DNA of 64,000 bases. Source: Megachile rotundata. Its lineage: Eukaryota > Arthropoda > Insecta > Hymenoptera > Megachilidae. The notes beneath the pieces are model-generated. The model ran no database searches and had not been told where the DNA came from. It worked only from the letters and a program-made list of their open reading frames with translations. The stretch is taken from the NCBI RefSeq assembly GCF_050947335.1, contig NC_134993.1:15934001-15998000 (forward strand). Direction: 5' to 3'. A program made the translations under genes and the position numbers. Positions 60,716 to 64,000 of the stretch are shown here, piece after piece (the stretch's first letter is position 1; the number at the start of each line of letters is the position of its first letter).

Positions 60716-61165
60716 CTCCGAAAGCATTATTAAAATATTTTAATATATTGATCAAAAATAAATCTGAGAATATAGAAATGTTTGAGATAATGAATATATT
60801 GATAAAAATATATTGGTAAAAAAATAAATCTGAGAATATAGAAATGTTTAAGATAATGAATATATTGATAGAAAAATAAATCTGAGAATATAGAAATGTT
60901 TAAGATAATGAATATATTGATAAAAATATATTGATAGAAAAATAAATCTGAGAATACAGAAATGTTTAAGATAATGAATACATTGATAAAAGTATATCGA
61001 TAAAAAAATAAATCTGAGAATATAGAAATGTTTGAGATAGTGAATATATTGATAAAAATATATTGATAAAAAAATAAATCTGAGAATATAGAAATGTTTG
61101 AGATAATGAATATATTGATAAAAAAATAAATCCAAGAATATAGAAATGTTTAAGATAACGAATGG
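60716..61165 (+). repeat. ~65-bp AT-rich tandem repeat
   Basis: AAATCTGAGAATA(T/C)AGAAATGTTT(A/G)AGATA recurs seven times with intervals of 47 to 67 bases, depending on whether a TTGATAAAAATATA segment is present once or twice. It follows the tRNA-like element by 30 bases and may have expanded from its 3' tail. Confidence 0.88.
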
Positions 61166-63030
61166 ATTAATAGAAAATTTGCAGTCGACGATTAGAACAA
61201 AGAATTTTGTATGAAATTGTTTAATATTAATGCAAGTGCAGATAAAACTTTGAAAAAAAAAAATTGTTCAGAAAAATGATAGACGATAATGAAAAAGCGT
61301 ATCGGAGTAAAAAAACGGGAAGTATTACGTTCTCGCGGAAGATCTGAAAAAAAACTTGCGAGGTAATAATCCGAGCACAAGAGGAACGTCGATACTGAAA
61401 ATAACATAGGAAGCTCTGGTACGACAATAGCTTCCCGGGATTTCTCAGGAGTTCAACGAAAAAGGGATGGGCACAAAGAACTCTCTCTCCCGATATATAT
61501 GTACATCGGGATAAAAACGGGTAGTCTCGGGAAATCCCGTCTCGCGGACAATTCGCTCTTCATTCGATAAAATATTCCCGAATCGATCCTTAACTGCCGC
61601 GAAAAACTTTGAAGCGGTACAACAGAATGTTTCCGATTGCAAACTGCTTTTGTAAATATCGAAGGGATTTAAATATATGAAATGTACGAAAAACACAGTT
61701 AACGCCTACGACAAACAATTTGATTTACTCGGAAAAAGTAGGCAGACGCAGAAAAAAGCTTGTCGTGGCATTCTGCTGTTCACCCTCGTTGAACTCTGAC
61801 TTTTCCCTACGGTTTCTCTGTTTCGTAGGTTTTCTTGACGCTCTAACGACTCTGCTTTTTTAAAAATGAACAACTTTTTATATTTCATTCTTACACGTGT
61901 ACTAGAAATTCCTATTTAATTTCTGATGGGAAACAGAAGATACACTTTTTTGTACAAAATTAATAAAACCCTTATCTTGGAATTTAAAGCTTGTTTAGAA
62001 TCAATAAGTTGTCATACTATTGGTTGCAGAGTAAACCGCGACGGATTAAGAGAAACGTTTGACACAGAAAAACGAAGTTACGAGCATCACCTGTCGATAG
62101 TAAAATTCCGGCGATCAAAAATTCAGAAAGACAGTTTTTACGGGCGAACAACCGATAGCCTTTCGACGAATTGATCTTCGCTGTCATCCATTATTTTCGC
62201 GCCGCGATTTCATCACCCCGATGAAATATTGTTTCGGGATGATTAACTTACCTCCGCAGAAAAGAAATTCGGACAACTTATTTCGAATTTATTAATGTAT
62301 GCCGATTCGCTGGTAATTTATTGCGGTAACAGTAGCCTCGGGAATTCTCTTCTTTTTCCAAGATTTGCATTTCGGTGAATAAGCAGAATTAGAGCGAAAC
62401 GAAGACGGAGTATATTTCGTTTCTTTTAAATACATCACAGTGATCAAATTTATAAAACCACCTGCATGAATGCTGGAAATAATTTTTAAACCGAGTTTTA
62501 TGTTTGCAAATACTCGACTTTAATTACTGTTAGAGAAAATTTCGTTTCAAGACCTGCGTTTTATCTTCGTATCTAAATCTAACATATCTAAAAACCTTGA
62601 ACAAGAAACTCCAGTATCAATCCAACATCGCTATTAACTACTCCGAAAGTATCGAAATTTGATTCGAACGTTATTGGACTAGCAAAGGGCCATAAAATCC
62701 GAGCGGAACGAAAATTGTAATAATTTTCGAACGTGAAGAGGGTCGGTAATATCAGGAACGAAAAATCGTTGCAGTTCGCGAAAGGATCATTTTCCGATGC
62801 GCGAGTAACGATCTCACTGGGTGTAAATTTTTCATGGTCTGTCGAACGTGTGACTACACATTTTAAAAGCTCTCGTTTAATCCGCATGGCCGCCGTGTCG
62901 CTTCTGTGTGAAAGGCAATTTATGCTCGCATCGCGCAATTTTTGAGTATGGCTGAAAATAAAGAAACTTTATTTCGGTCGGAAAAGGTTAATTCTTTATT
63001 CCCGGTGTTTTGTTCGAAATCTTGCGCCAG
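61166..63030. other. Non-coding stretch
   Basis: Unique sequence with short open frames on both strands and nothing recognised. Confidence 0.45.
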
Positions 63031-63035
63031 GTTAA

Positions 63036-63286
63036 CCCTTTGCGCTCGAGGGGTAAGAGCCTCGAGCGCAAAGACAATTTAAGACAATAATTTTATTTAA
63101 TTTAAGACAATAATTTGAAATAAGCATTTTTTGACTGGTTCTATAATATGACGCGTGTGTTGAACATAGAGAAACAAAATAGTGGAAATTATTAGTAGAG
63201 AAATAACCTCAAGAGAATTCATTTAATTTAATTAAGTTTTAAAGTTGCTGTTTGCGAATAATCAAATTACGTTCGAGCGCAAAGGG
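63036..63286 (+). mobile_element. piggyBac-type MITE, complete copy
   Basis: It is bounded by TTAA at 63032-63035 and 63287-63290, with ends CCCTTTGCGCTCGA and TCGAGCGCAAAGGG, a perfect 14-bp terminal inverted repeat within the 251-bp element. The left side carries an extra internal CTCGAGCGCAAAG copy of the terminal motif and a small AAGACAATAATTT duplication. It shares its interior with the 23.0 and 53.8 kb copies. It is the best preserved copy and therefore the youngest. Confidence 0.9.
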
Positions 63287-63290
63287 TTAA

Positions 63291-64000
63291 AAGCGACTGG
63301 GTCGGAATTTCTTGCCACTAAATTAGCGAACTTCATGTCGGTGTCTTCAATCAGCGTAAGTAGAAGTATTGGAATGACAATCGCAGAGATCATTCCCGGT
63401 ACATCTGTCACGATAAATCAGCAGCCAGTCGTTCTCGATAAATCACGCGCCACAAATTCCGTGATCGTTTGACAGGCCAGTCCATATTTTCTATTTCTCC
63501 TATAAACCAGTCCAGATACGATCAAAACACGCGTACGAGCTGTGTATCAAACATCTACCAATGACCGACGCGTCCATCACGCTTGTCACTCTCTTCGAAA
63601 ACAAACTTCGACAAATATCGCGGTTACAGATGTCCTCTAAGAACCGTTGAAGTTCGCAAAGTAGTGATTCGGAATGAAGAAACAAAGGCAAAGGTCGCGT
63701 AGGTGCAGGACGATCGAATCGATCGCCTCGAAGAAGTGATGCGGACTGTCTAAGAACGGGACGAGAACCGTCGCCGATGAGAAAACCGACCGTTCGCGAG
63801 TTCGATTCAGCGAACGGTGAGGGACCTTTTAAACATGAGTGATTCAGTATTCCGTGACGAACGATTACACGCCGCGATGCAACTGACGGGACGCGGTACG
63901 TTTTGTGAAGTGCATCCCGGCGATAAACAAACAAAGTTGCATAACTGTGCCAGCGACGTCCCGGCCGCGACGGACCTCACTTGAGCAGCTGGACGGACGT
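63291..64000. other. Unique stretch, GC-rich toward the window edge
   Basis: GC content and CpG rise after about 63.5 kb, ending in CCGGCCGCGACGGACC and an E-box CAGCTG. A 144-codon - strand frame (63500-63934) has no recognised domain. This could be the flank of another exon or promoter lying beyond the window. Confidence 0.3.

Overview
The window is eukaryotic genomic DNA with very little coding sequence. There are no bacterial-style gene blocks. The only convincing coding pieces are short exons with GT/AG splice borders, separated by kilobases of intron-like DNA full of tandem repeats and short non-autonomous transposons. From remembered protein resemblance and sequence texture (CpG-tolerant, AT-rich, many minisatellites, piggyBac-type MITEs), the best guess is a hymenopteran insect, probably a bee. 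This is inference, not proven by the sequence.

Gene content. Two phase-compatible exons on the + strand (coding 19971-20440, with the spliced exon probably starting at 19926; and 26692-26962) join in frame to give a 247-residue N-terminus. I recognise it as the long cytosolic N-terminal region of the insect small-conductance calcium-activated potassium channel SK. A third exon-like block (38091-38312, first ATG 38124) has a frame that also ends in phase 0. It could be an alternative first exon or a cassette exon of the same gene. The channel core (S1-S6, pore, calmodulin-binding domain) is not in the window and would lie to the right. Most of the window is therefore upstream or intronic sequence of one large neuronal ion-channel gene. 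A GC-rich block at 58.0-58.5 kb is a candidate further promoter/5'UTR exon.

Layout. 0-4 kb: two 15-bp satellite arrays, the first enclosed by 20-bp perfect inverted repeats and a 4-bp target-site duplication. 6-9 kb: a G-rich array, ten exact-period copies of a PHO/YY1-like site, and an 83-bp repeat. 10.6-11.3 kb: CATATG/ACATGT-rich array. 13-17.5 kb: two more 15-bp arrays, the second inverted. 19-27 kb: SK exons, a degraded MITE and a CTAG-rich array. 29-36 kb: 200-bp, 144-bp, 15-bp (second subfamily) and 176-bp repeats. 37-39.3 kb: twin 26-bp arrays on either side of the third exon. 41-46 kb: 143-, 202- and 160-bp tandem repeats. 46.7-57 kb: three large arrays built on a GTCAGACAAGTAGA core. 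53.8 and 63.0 kb: intact piggyBac-type MITEs with TTAA duplications. 60.6 kb: a tRNA-like element with A and B boxes, followed by a 65-bp repeat array.

The most unusual content is the repeat ecology. Unrelated-looking arrays share short cores (CACGCG, TGCGTCA, GTCAGACAAG, GCCATCTT) at regular spacing. One satellite sits inside a transposon-like frame, and some tandem units carry piggyBac-like ends.
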